From NCBI GenBank assembly GCA_002362105.1, contig DETD01000026.1, positions 84,861 to 107,193 on the forward strand: DNA of 22,333 bases, given 5' to 3'. Each line of letters opens with the position of its first letter. Within the stretch, counting starts at the first letter, position 1. The notes below the pieces were generated by a model. The model had not been told where the DNA came from. It searched no databases and worked only from the letters and a program-made list of their open reading frames with translations. A program made the translations under genes and the position numbers. Positions 1 to 7,355 of this stretch are shown piece by piece. This stretch comes from Bacteroidales bacterium UBA3297 (lineage in GTDB: Bacteria > Bacteroidota > Bacteroidia > Bacteroidales > Paludibacteraceae).

Positions 1-1569
1 ATGCGTACCGACTCGGTCAACCTTTCGGGTTTGGCGGTCAATACTTGTAAAGAACAGATTGTTGGCGAATACGGTGAGAAGTACCACCAGTTCCGCAACT
101 ACCATACTACGGCCAAGGGCGCACAAGAGGCGCACGAGGCCATCCGCCCTACCTACGTCAACAAGACGTCGGTTGAGGGTAACAACGACGAAAAACGCCT
201 CTATGAACTGATTTGGAAGCGTACGGTCGCTTCGCAGATGGTCGATGCTCAGCTAGAGTCTACGACTATCACCATCTCTATTTCGGGCGATTCGCGGAAA
301 TTCGCCGCTTCGGGCGAGGTGGTGGTCTTCGACGGCTTCCTGAAAGTTTATATGGAGGGTGTCGACGATGCGGAAGACGACAACAACACACTGCTGCCGC
401 CAGTAAAGGTGGGGCAGGAGTTGCAGATGCCCGACAGCATCGAGGCATTGCAGCGTTATACCCGTCCGCCTTACCGTTATAACGAGGCCAGCCTGGTCAA
501 ACAGCTCGAAACATTGGGCATTGGCCGACCTTCTACCTATGCGCCTACCATTTCTACCGTCATCGCCCGCGAATATGTCGTGAAAGAAGATGTGCCGGGT
601 GAGGAGCGCACCTGCAACCACTTGGTGCTGAAAGGGGGCAAAATTGCCGATGAAGACAAGAAGGAAGTCTTCGGTGCGGAGCACGGTAAACTGCGCCCGA
701 CCGATTTGGGTACGGTTGTTAACGATTTCTTGTTGGCAAACTTCCCGAATATTATGGACTATAACTTCACGGCGGAAGAAGAAAAGAATTTCGATGAGAT
801 TGCTGCTGGCAACGAAGAGTGGACCAAGGCAATCGACAAGTTCTATAAAGATTTCCACCCAACGGTGCTGAATGTCTCAGAGCAAGAAGGACCGAAGGTG
901 GGTGAACGCCAGGTGGGCGTTGAGCCGAACACGGGCAAGCCTGTGTTTGTGAAGATTGGTCGTTTCGGTCCGGTTGCCCAAATCGGTTCTGCCGATGACG
1001 AGGTAAAACCGCGTTTCGCCCCTCTGCGCAAAGACCAGCACCTCGACACCATCACTTTCGAGGAGGTGATGGACCTGTTCCGTCTGCCAAGGCAGATTGG
1101 CGAGTACGAGGGCAAGGTGCTGACGGTGGCCGAAGGCCGCTTCGGACCTTATGTCCGTCACGACGGCAGCTTCTTCTCGCTGAAGAAGACCGACGACCCG
1201 ATGACCATTACCGCCGAACGCGCTATTGAACTCATTGAGGAAAAGCGACTGGCGGAAAAGAACAAGATTATCAGCGATTTTGTAGCCGAAGGCATCCAGG
1301 TCTGCAACGGACGTTACGGGGCCTACATCGCCTACAATGGCGCTAACTATAAGATTCCGAAGGGCAAGGTGGCGCAGGATCTGACTGCCGCCGACTGCCA
1401 GGAAATTATTAAGGAACAGGGCGATAAAAAGCCGGCAAAGCGCTTCGGCGCTAAAAAGACGGCGGCTGCGGCCAAACCTGCTGCGACAAAGACCACGGCA
1501 ACAAAGACTGCAACGAAGTCGACCGCTGCCAAGAAAACCACGGCCAAGTCTGCTTCTGCTAAAAAGTAG
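1..1569 (+). CDS. topA: DNA topoisomerase I, 3' part (5' end outside window)
   Basis: Type IA topoisomerase, which relaxes negatively supercoiled DNA through a covalent 5'-phosphotyrosine. The first visible residues are MRTDS; in the family this follows the catalytic tyrosine directly (YMRTDS), so the gene is cut by the window edge one codon after the active site and this ATG is not the true start. Other family signatures are AQEAHEAIRPT (about residues 41-51) and EASLVKQLETLGIGRPSTYA (about 163-182). From about residue 300 there are C-terminal topoisomerase repeats with the pattern GRFGP/GRYGAY (near 318, 382 and 438), and no cysteine zinc ribbons of the E. coli kind. The last 45 or so residues are a Lys/Ala/Thr-rich tail resembling histone H1, probably a non-specific DNA contact. 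The stop is 35 bp before the next gene. Identification is secure. Confidence 0.97.
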   Translation: MRTDSVNLSGLAVNTCKEQIVGEYGEKYHQFRNYHTTAKGAQEAHEAIRPTYVNKTSVEGNNDEKRLYELIWKRTVASQMVDAQLESTTITISISGDSRKFAASGEVVVFDGFLKVYMEGVDDAEDDNNTLLPPVKVGQELQMPDSIEALQRYTRPPYRYNEASLVKQLETLGIGRPSTYAPTISTVIAREYVVKEDVPGEERTCNHLVLKGGKIADEDKKEVFGAEHGKLRPTDLGTVVNDFLLANFPNIMDYNFTAEEEKNFDEIAAGNEEWTKAIDKFYKDFHPTVLNVSEQEGPKVGERQVGVEPNTGKPVFVKIGRFGPVAQIGSADDEVKPRFAPLRKDQHLDTITFEEVMDLFRLPRQIGEYEGKVLTVAEGRFGPYVRHDGSFFSLKKTDDPMTITAERAIELIEEKRLAEKNKIISDFVAEGIQVCNGRYGAYIAYNGANYKIPKGKVAQDLTAADCQEIIKEQGDKKPAKRFGAKKTAAAAKPAATKTTATKTATKSTAAKKTTAKSASAKK

Positions 1570-1604
1570 GCTTCCCCCTGTAAAGGATGATTAACTAACA
1601 AGAG

Positions 1605-3068
1605 ATGAAAAAGTTTTTCGGCTTATTTGCGCTAGCATTGTCCGTCCTGCCTGCCCAGGCGGCGGAAGAACCGTTTGAAGACGGTCGCGAACTTATCTAT
1701 TCCTCCATCAATTCTTATGGGGTGGAGAAGGGACTTTCGCTTTATAAGCGCAAGCAGGTTATCTTTTTCCGTAACGATACGGCCTATGTGGTGGCCGTCT
1801 CTAAGTCTTCCGAACTCGATCCGTTCTGGATTGCCAAGGAGTTGGAGAATATGCCCGTCGACGACCAGTTCGCCTACGACGACCACGCCGACAAGATTAT
1901 CTTCTCGTCGGTGGGCAAACTGTATTACAGCTATTGGAAAGATAACAGCTGGAGCCGGCACAAACGCCTGAAAATGGAAGGGGTGAACTTGAAGATGACG
2001 CACCCTTACAACGATGCTTCCTCTCAACCCGACAAAATAGAGCGCATGTTCCATCCGACTTTCGCAAAGGGTGGCGACCGTATGTATTTTGCCGCCGTCT
2101 CGAAGGGACGGACCGATTTAGACATCTGGTATGCTGACCGTGGTCCGGAAGATACATGGCTGGCGCCTCACCGCCTTACGGTTAACACCGAGGCGAACGA
2201 AGAACACCCGTTCGTGGTGGGTGACTCGTTGCTCTACTTCTCGTCGAACCGTGCTGAAAACCAGCGCGCCAACCTCTATTATGTGGACCTTACCGCCGAA
2301 AGGCCCGAAGCGAAAATATCGGTGCTGAGCGGACTGAATAGCGACGAAATCGGTATTGTGGTGGTCGACGACAGGGCGCACCTTATTTCCAACCGGTGCC
2401 AGAACCGTCCGGGCAAGGTTTGCGACGACAACATCTTCAAGGCGCAAATCGTCAAGCGTGAGCAGAGGGAAGCCGGTATCTCGTTCAAGGATATTCCGGA
2501 AACCTTCCCGAAAGATGTGGCCAGTCCGTACGATGTGCTCCCTTACGTGTTCCGTACGATGACCGAGGCGGAGGCCGATTCGGCACTCGCGCGTGGCGAA
2601 AAACTAGAGCGTGACCGGTTGATGCGACTCGACTCTATCGCCAAGGCAAAGGCCGACAGCGTGCTGTGGGTGGCGTTGAACTCGGTCGATGAGAACAAGC
2701 GCGCTAAAATGCTGACTACTAACGTAGCAAAGACGGAAAGCAAGGTCATCTTCTACTTCGACTCAGACGATGACCGACTCAGCGACAAATACGCTGACGA
2801 CCTCGATGCTATTGTACAATACATTAAGGCAGACCCTAACGGAAAGTTCCTGATTTACGGGTTTACCGACGAAAGGGGCACCGACAAGTACAACCAAAAT
2901 CTTTCGGTGCGTCGTGCGCAGAGTGTTTTCAGGGCACTCTGCGAAAAGGGCGTTCCTACTTCCAACCTGCTGTTCACTGGTTTTGGTGAACGCGGTTTGG
3001 TGATAAAGAAGGCTAAAACAGAAGAAGAACACCAGAAAAACAGAAGGGTGGAAATCCGGAAAATGTGA
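1605..3068 (+). CDS. OmpA-family outer-membrane/peptidoglycan-binding protein with propeller-like N-terminal region
   Basis: Exported protein of 487 residues. It starts with a signal peptide (MKKFFGLFALALSVLPAQA, cleavage probably after AQA) and no lipobox cysteine, so it is probably not a lipoprotein. Residues 30-280 contain repeated blocks of the PD40/WD40-like type (for example DDHADKIIFSSVGKLYYSYW and HPFVVGDSLLYFSSNR), as in many Bacteroidetes OmpA-like proteins. A charged, helical linker (about 310-375) leads to the OmpA C-terminal domain (about 380-487). There GFTDERGTDKYNQNLSVRRA starts at residue 419; D422 and R437 have the 15-residue spacing of the Asp/Arg pair that binds diaminopimelate in OmpA domains. 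NRRVEI ends the domain. The role is probably anchoring the outer membrane to peptidoglycan. It lies 35 bp after topA and could be cotranscribed with it. Confidence 0.88.
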   Translation: MKKFFGLFALALSVLPAQAAEEPFEDGRELIYSSINSYGVEKGLSLYKRKQVIFFRNDTAYVVAVSKSSELDPFWIAKELENMPVDDQFAYDDHADKIIFSSVGKLYYSYWKDNSWSRHKRLKMEGVNLKMTHPYNDASSQPDKIERMFHPTFAKGGDRMYFAAVSKGRTDLDIWYADRGPEDTWLAPHRLTVNTEANEEHPFVVGDSLLYFSSNRAENQRANLYYVDLTAERPEAKISVLSGLNSDEIGIVVVDDRAHLISNRCQNRPGKVCDDNIFKAQIVKREQREAGISFKDIPETFPKDVASPYDVLPYVFRTMTEAEADSALARGEKLERDRLMRLDSIAKAKADSVLWVALNSVDENKRAKMLTTNVAKTESKVIFYFDSDDDRLSDKYADDLDAIVQYIKADPNGKFLIYGFTDERGTDKYNQNLSVRRAQSVFRALCEKGVPTSNLLFTGFGERGLVIKKAKTEEEHQKNRRVEIRKM

Positions 3069-3085
3069 TGCGGCGCATTGCATTC

Positions 3086-3104
3086 GGGTTCCCACCCTTT
3101 TTTT
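3086..3104 (+). terminator. Possible weak intrinsic terminator after the OmpA-like gene
   Basis: A short GGGT-TCCC-ACCC stem-loop (3086-3097) is followed directly by seven T (3098-3104). AGGGTGG at 3045-3051, at the end of the gene, could pair instead with CCACCCT at 3092-3098 and form a longer competing stem. The local stem is only four base pairs, so efficiency is uncertain. Confidence 0.4.
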
Positions 3105-3161
3105 GCCAGTTAGCATGTTGTTTCAAAAGAATAGTGGAAATTAAATAAGTAATAAATTGTT

Positions 3162-4829
3162 ATGATTGACACAATCGTCAACATTATGAGCCTTGTGGGC
3201 TCGTTGGGCTTGTTCCTCTACGGAATGAAGATTATGAGTGAGGGACTTGAGAAGTTCGCAGGCGACAGCCTCCGAAACATTTTGGCGGCAATGACCAAGA
3301 ACCGCGTCATGGGTGTACTGACCGGTGTGCTTGTTACGGCCCTCATCCAGTCGTCTTCTGCAACTACCGTTATGGTGGTCAGCTTTGTGAATGCGGGCCT
3401 CATGACGCTGAAGCAGTCTATCGGCGTTATTATGGGTGCCAACATTGGTACCACCGTTACGGCATGGCTGATTTCGGCAGTGGGTTTCAAAGTCGACATT
3501 TCAGCGTTCGCGATTCCGCTTTTGGCGGTTGCTTTGCCGCTGATATTCTCTAGCCAGTCTAAACGGAAGAATATCGGTGAGTTTGTTTTCGGTTTCTCTT
3601 TCCTTTTCATGGGTTTGAGCTACCTGCAGACCGCCGCTTCAAATATGGGTATCGGTGAAATTGTCGCCAACATGCTGGCGCATGTGCCGTGCGAGAGTTT
3701 CTTCACCATCCTCCTCTTTGTCATTGTGGGTGCGCTGGTTACCATGCTGGTGCAGGCTTCGGCCGCTACCATGGCCATCACCCTCATGCTGTTCGATATG
3801 CACATTCCGGGTTTCGGATTCGAACAGGCGGCCGCTCTGGCCATGGGTCAGAATATCGGTACCACCATCACCGCCTTTATGGCGTCGCTTACGGCCAACA
3901 CCCAGGCACGCCGCGCGGCTTTGGCGCACATGTTCTTCAACGTGTTCGGTGTGGTGGTTGTGCTTATCATCTTCTACCCGGCCTGCAATGCTATCAGCTG
4001 GTTTGTGTCCGACTTTATGGGGGTAGAAAGCAACGACTTGTATAAACTTTCGGCCTTCCACACGGCGTTCAATATCATGAACACGTTGCTGCTGATTGGT
4101 TTTGTCAACCAGATTGAGGCTTTCGTCTGCAAGGTGCTTCCGCAGAAGGAGCAAGACGAAGAGTACCGCCTGCGCTATATTTCGGCGGGCTATCCGTCTA
4201 CTGCCGAGTTGTCGATTCTTGAGGCCCAGAAGGAAATCAACAACTTTGCCGAACGTTGCCACCGTATGTTCAATTTGGTGAAAGACTTGCTGAAGGTTGA
4301 GAAGGACGAGGAGTTTAACAAATTGTTCTCGCGTATTGAAAAATATGAGAGTATTGCCGACAATATGGAGGTGGAAATTGCCAAGTACTTGAAAAAGGTG
4401 AGCGAGGGACGCTTGTCGAACGAGTCAAAGTCGAATATGCAGCAGATGCTCCGCCAAATTTCCGAATTGGAAAGTATTGGCGATTCGTGCTACAACTTGG
4501 CCCGAACCGTAAACCGTTGCCGGCAGAACAATGCCAAATTTACTGACGGACAGTTGGCTCATATTGGTGAGATGATGAGGTTGGTCGACGACTCGCTGGT
4601 GGAGATGACCCGTTGTGTAGAGAAGTTCCCGGAAAAGCACGATATCAACGCTTCTAACAACATCGAGAACGAAATCAACAACTACCGCAACCAGTTGAAG
4701 AACCAGAACCTTACCGATATCAACAATGGTCTCTACAACTACCAGCTTGGGGTTTATTATGTTGACTTCATTTCAGAGTGCGAGAAGTTGGGCGACTATG
4801 TGGTGAATGTGGTGGAAGCTACCATCTGA
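3162..4829 (+). CDS. Na+/phosphate cotransporter with C-terminal PhoU-like domain
   Basis: Inner-membrane sodium-coupled phosphate transporter of the Na/Pi cotransporter II (NptA-like) family, 555 residues. The membrane part (residues 1-325) has the two inverted family repeats: QSSSATT at 63-69 with MGANIGTT shortly after, and the partner QASAATM at 198-204 with MGQNIGTT. These glutamine/serine-rich hairpins form the substrate and Na+ path in the family. From about residue 340 to the end the protein is soluble and helical, with the spacing of a PhoU-like domain (for example LRQISELESIGDSCYNLART and ISECEKLGDYVVNVVEA). This fused arrangement is the usual one in Bacteroidetes. The ATG follows an AT-rich leader (AAATAAGTAATAAATTGTT) and a strong terminator follows the gene, so it appears to be a single-gene unit. 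Phosphate is the family substrate; I see nothing that distinguishes uptake from export. Confidence 0.92.
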   Translation: MIDTIVNIMSLVGSLGLFLYGMKIMSEGLEKFAGDSLRNILAAMTKNRVMGVLTGVLVTALIQSSSATTVMVVSFVNAGLMTLKQSIGVIMGANIGTTVTAWLISAVGFKVDISAFAIPLLAVALPLIFSSQSKRKNIGEFVFGFSFLFMGLSYLQTAASNMGIGEIVANMLAHVPCESFFTILLFVIVGALVTMLVQASAATMAITLMLFDMHIPGFGFEQAAALAMGQNIGTTITAFMASLTANTQARRAALAHMFFNVFGVVVVLIIFYPACNAISWFVSDFMGVESNDLYKLSAFHTAFNIMNTLLLIGFVNQIEAFVCKVLPQKEQDEEYRLRYISAGYPSTAELSILEAQKEINNFAERCHRMFNLVKDLLKVEKDEEFNKLFSRIEKYESIADNMEVEIAKYLKKVSEGRLSNESKSNMQQMLRQISELESIGDSCYNLARTVNRCRQNNAKFTDGQLAHIGEMMRLVDDSLVEMTRCVEKFPEKHDINASNNIENEINNYRNQLKNQNLTDINNGLYNYQLGVYYVDFISECEKLGDYVVNVVEATI

Positions 4830-4849
4830 TGCGGCAACCCCCTGGAAAC

Positions 4850-4890
4850 AACGCCTTGCCGCCTTTCGGGTGGCAAGGCGTTCCTTTTTT
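4850..4890 (+). terminator. Strong intrinsic terminator after the Na/Pi transporter
   Basis: The perfect 11-bp stem AACGCCTTGCC (4850-4860) / GGCAAGGCGTT (4872-4882) has an 11-nt loop and is followed by CC and six T. It lies 21 bp after the stop codon and separates this gene from the DUF4254 unit. Confidence 0.92.
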
Positions 4891-4923
4891 GTGGTAAATG
4901 TCCGTTCGCACCGAAAAAAATGC

Positions 4924-4931
4924 TAACTTTG
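4924..4931 (+). promoter_or_regulatory. Bacteroidetes-type -7 promoter element for the DUF4254/GT9 operon
   Basis: TAACTTTG matches the TAnnTTTG -7 consensus of the Bacteroidetes primary sigma factor exactly. TTCG at 4905-4908 is the nearest -33-like element, but at 15 nt the spacing is shorter than usual. The element is 41 nt before the ATG at 4973 and just after a strong terminator, which is where a promoter is expected. Confidence 0.6.
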
Positions 4932-4972
4932 TTGGCTGTAAGAAATTTAAAAAATAGTAATTAAGATTTAAT

Positions 4973-5578
4973 ATGAGCTTCACATCCGATGCCAACAAAT
5001 TGTTCGATCAGGTTATAGTTGACTATCACAAGACCGACAATGTTGACGCTCCTATCAACAACCCGTTCCCTGCGCAAACCATCGATAACATCCTCTATTT
5101 GAAGAACTGGATTGACACCGTTCAGTGGCACTTGGAAGACATCATCCGCAACCCTGAAATCGATCCTGTTGAGGCGTTGGCTTTGAAGCGCCGCATCGAT
5201 AAGAGCAACCAGGACCGTACCGATTTGGTTGAGCGTATCGACAGCTACTTCTGGGAAAAATACCAGGGTGTGAAGGTGAAGCCTACCGCTGTTATCAATA
5301 CCGAGAGCCCTGCCTGGGCTATCGACCGCCTCTCTATTCTGGCGCTCAAAATCTACCACATGCGTGTCGAGGCCGAGCGTACCGATGTCTCAGCCGAGCA
5401 GCATGCCGCTTGCCAGAAGAAGTTGGACGTGCTTTTGGAACAGCGCGTTGACCTTTCAACCGCCATCGACCAGCTTTTGGCCGATATTGAGAATGGCGAC
5501 CGTTATATGAAGGTCTACAAGCAGATGAAGATGTATAACGATCCGAACCTGAACCCTGTCCTTTACGGCAAGAAGTAA
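4973..5578 (+). CDS. DUF4254 family protein
   Basis: Soluble, mostly helical protein of 201 residues without signal peptide or membrane segment. The sequence matches my memory of the DUF4254 family: N-terminal ANKLFDQVIVDYHKTDNV, the central QWHLEDIIRNPEIDP, and the conserved SPAWAIDRLSILALKIYHMR (about residues 110-129). The family has no firmly established function. In Bacteroidetes these genes commonly sit directly before a family 9 glycosyltransferase, as here (20-bp gap), so a supporting role in surface glycan or lipopolysaccharide assembly is a reasonable guess from context only. The gene has its own promoter element and an AT-rich leader (AAAAAATAGTAATTAAGATT). Confidence 0.85.
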   Translation: MSFTSDANKLFDQVIVDYHKTDNVDAPINNPFPAQTIDNILYLKNWIDTVQWHLEDIIRNPEIDPVEALALKRRIDKSNQDRTDLVERIDSYFWEKYQGVKVKPTAVINTESPAWAIDRLSILALKIYHMRVEAERTDVSAEQHAACQKKLDVLLEQRVDLSTAIDQLLADIENGDRYMKVYKQMKMYNDPNLNPVLYGKK

Positions 5579-5598
5579 TAACAACTGAATATAGGCAG

Positions 5599-6609
5599 AT
5601 GAAACGGATTCTAGTAATGCGGCTTTCGGCTATGGGCGATGTGGCGATGACGGTTCCCGTCTTGGCCAGTTTGCTGCTGCAACATCCCGATGTGGAGGTG
5701 ACGCTGTTGAGCACACCCCGCTTCGAACCGATGTTTGCCGGCATCGACCGTCTCCGTTTTGTGGGTGTCGACACCAAAAAGACCTATAAGGGCTTGGGTG
5801 GCATTTTCAAACTGTTCCGTTTCCTGCGTAAAAACTATACGTTCGACCAGATGGTCGACTTGCACGATGTGCTCCGTAGCAAGGTGCTCCGCAAACTATA
5901 CCGGCTGACGGGCGTCCCTGTTTCGGTTATCGATAAGGGGCGTGCCGAGAAAAAGGCCTTGGTAAAGGAAGGCGGTGACGGGAAAAGACAACTGAAGTCG
6001 TCGGTCGACCGTTATTGCGAGGCTTTCGCCGCGGCTGGCTACCAGGTGGAGGTCAATTTTCAGGGCCTCTTCCCTAAAAATGAGGTTTTCGAACTTCCTT
6101 TCGAGAAAAAAGGTACTTGGGTTGGTGTGGCCCCGTTCGCACAACACCAGGGTAAGATTTATCCGGTTGAGAAGATGGAGCAGGTCGTCCGCCAGTTGGC
6201 TGCACAGCCTGGTGTCGAGGTGCTGCTGTTTGGCGGTGGACCGAAGGAAAAAGCCATTCTCGAAGGTTGGGAGAAAGCTATCCCATCTACCATTTCATTG
6301 GCTGGAAAGTTTCCGCTAAGTACCGAACTGCATTTGTTGAATGCTTGCAAGGTGGTGGTGAGTATGGACTCTGCCAATATGCATTTGGCATCGCTGGTAA
6401 ACACGCCGGTTGTTTGCGTATGGGGCGCTACTCATCCGTATGCGGGTTTTAATGGTTTCGGACAGAACTTGGCGAACGCTGTGCAGATTGATATGGATTG
6501 CCGTCCTTGCTCCATTTATGGTAACAAACCGTGTAAAAAGGGCGACTATCCCTGTATGAATAGTATTCCTCCTGAGGTGGTGGTCGAAAAAGTGAGAAAT
6601 CTGCTTTAA
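5599..6609 (+). CDS. Glycosyltransferase family 9 (heptosyltransferase-like) protein
   Basis: Cytoplasmic-face GT-B glycosyltransferase of the ADP-heptose:LPS heptosyltransferase type, 336 residues. The N terminus MKRILVMRLSAMGDVAMTVP is the classical family start (RLSAMGDV). The nucleotide-sugar site in the C-terminal half reads SMDSANMHLAS (255-265), followed by NTPVVCVWGATHP, equivalent to the family DSGPMHLA block; here Gly-Pro is replaced by Ala-Asn. GVAPFAQHQGKIYP (about 175-188) and VEVLLFGGGPKEK (about 211-223) are also typical. Four C-terminal cysteines (C301, C304, C312, C319) form a CxxC-7-C-6-C pattern. It is the second gene of a unit with DUF4254 and ends at a long hairpin. The sugar donor and acceptor cannot be read from sequence; lipopolysaccharide core is the default expectation. 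Confidence 0.88.
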   Translation: MKRILVMRLSAMGDVAMTVPVLASLLLQHPDVEVTLLSTPRFEPMFAGIDRLRFVGVDTKKTYKGLGGIFKLFRFLRKNYTFDQMVDLHDVLRSKVLRKLYRLTGVPVSVIDKGRAEKKALVKEGGDGKRQLKSSVDRYCEAFAAAGYQVEVNFQGLFPKNEVFELPFEKKGTWVGVAPFAQHQGKIYPVEKMEQVVRQLAAQPGVEVLLFGGGPKEKAILEGWEKAIPSTISLAGKFPLSTELHLLNACKVVVSMDSANMHLASLVNTPVVCVWGATHPYAGFNGFGQNLANAVQIDMDCRPCSIYGNKPCKKGDYPCMNSIPPEVVVEKVRNLL

Positions 6610-6634
6610 GTAAAATACACAAAATGTAAAATAA

Positions 6635-6680
6635 AACAACAGCGGTAAGTGGTGTTTCGCTTACTGCTGTTGTTGCTTTA
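6635..6680 (+). terminator. Terminator-like hairpin after the glycosyltransferase
   Basis: A 15-bp stem, AACAACAGCGGTAAG (6635-6649) with CTTACTGCTGTTGTT (6660-6674), has one G-T pair and a 10-nt loop. It is followed by GCTTTATT, a poor T-run. Placement 26 bp after the stop codon supports a terminator. Confidence 0.75.
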
Positions 6681-6794
6681 TTCGCGGACCTTTCTTTGTG
6701 TAATGGAAATCTCGTCGGTTAGTTTTGTTGCCCGAGAAAATTTGTTGATGTGTAATTTTTTCTGCCTTTTCCTGTTTTTTGTTCTCCTATTTTT

Positions 6795-6802
6795 TATATT
6801 TG
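6795..6802 (+). promoter_or_regulatory. -7 promoter element for the first exported cassette
   Basis: TATATTTG matches TAnnTTTG exactly and lies 75 nt upstream of the ATG at 6878, after a T-rich tract. I see no -33 element at ideal spacing (a TTTG at 6778-6781 is only 13 nt away). The second cassette has an equivalent element, TACATTTG, at nearly the same distance, which supports the call. Confidence 0.6.
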
Positions 6803-6844
6803 CGAATGTAATAGGGTTATAGCTTTGTTTTGGCTTTGCTTATT

Positions 6845-6871
6845 ATGAAGAAAAATTTTAATGTAATCTAA
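6845..6871 (+). other. Possible 8-codon leader ORF (MKKNFNVI) in the 5' leader
   Basis: ATG-AAG-AAA-AAT-TTT-AAT-GTA-ATC-TAA ends 6 nt before the ATG of the 157-residue gene. The same frame is kept in the second cassette (17666-17692). Across 27 nt the only differences are ATG to GTG at the start and GTA to GTG at valine, both compatible with translation. No clear ribosome site is visible, so this may simply be a conserved A-rich leader. Confidence 0.25.
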
Positions 6872-6877
6872 CTGGTT

Positions 6878-7351
6878 ATGAATTTAAAAAAATGTTTGGC
6901 GGGCATATCCCTGGCGATAGCGGGGAGTGTTCCTGTAGTGGCGGGTAATACTTACGTCACTATTCAAAAGAACGATGGAACAAAGAGTTCGTTTCTGTTA
7001 TCTGCTGTTCCGAAAATCACACACACTGCCGATAGCTTGAAGGTAGAGGGAGATGCAAGTGCCTCTTTCCTTTTGTCGGATGTCGACTTTTTCAAATTTA
7101 CAGAGTCTGACCTCACATCTGTTCCTACACTTAAAGGCGATGAGCTTCGCGTTGTCTATCTCGACAACCAGCACGTGAGGGTCGAGGGACTGGCTGCAGG
7201 CTCACAACTGTCGCTTTGTTCGGTGTCGGGTGCGGTGTTGAGCCAGAAGCAGGCTTCTGCCGATGGCTTTGCCGAGTTCTCGCTGCCACAGGCAAAGGGC
7301 GTGTACATCTTGAAGACAGACAAACAGATTGTTAAACTAGTGAAGAAGTAA
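6878..7351 (+). CDS. Small exported protein with type IX sorting-tail-like C terminus (copy 1)
   Basis: Exported protein of 157 residues. The signal peptide (MNLKKCLAGISLAIAGSVPVVAG) is probably cut after VAG. The mature N terminus, YVTIQKNDGTKSSFLLSAVP, follows a pattern frequent at the start of Bacteroidales surface proteins: a DG turn, a short strand, then a DV/AVxKI motif. The last 60 residues (VEGLAAGSQLSLCSVSGAVL through GVYILKTDKQIVKLVKK) resemble a type A C-terminal sorting domain for the type IX secretion system, with the VYILK...KLVKK ending. There is almost nothing between the two parts, so the protein is close to an N-terminal module plus a tail. The stop is 4 bp before the next gene, so the two are surely cotranscribed. 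The copy at 17699 is about 90% identical (16 differences by eye). Function is unknown. Confidence 0.8.
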   Translation: MNLKKCLAGISLAIAGSVPVVAGNTYVTIQKNDGTKSSFLLSAVPKITHTADSLKVEGDASASFLLSDVDFFKFTESDLTSVPTLKGDELRVVYLDNQHVRVEGLAAGSQLSLCSVSGAVLSQKQASADGFAEFSLPQAKGVYILKTDKQIVKLVKK

Positions 7352-7355
7352 GCTT

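Noticed and set aside
253..858. Minus-strand open frame of 201 codons opposite topA, and similar ones at 3639-4262 and 15108-15566
   Set aside because: All are antisense to strongly identified genes, with no independent start signals or motifs.
3066..3074. TGATGCGGC at the stop codons of both the OmpA-like gene and the Na/Pi transporter
   Set aside because: It is a nine-base coincidence at two sites, with different downstream sequence and no shared structure.
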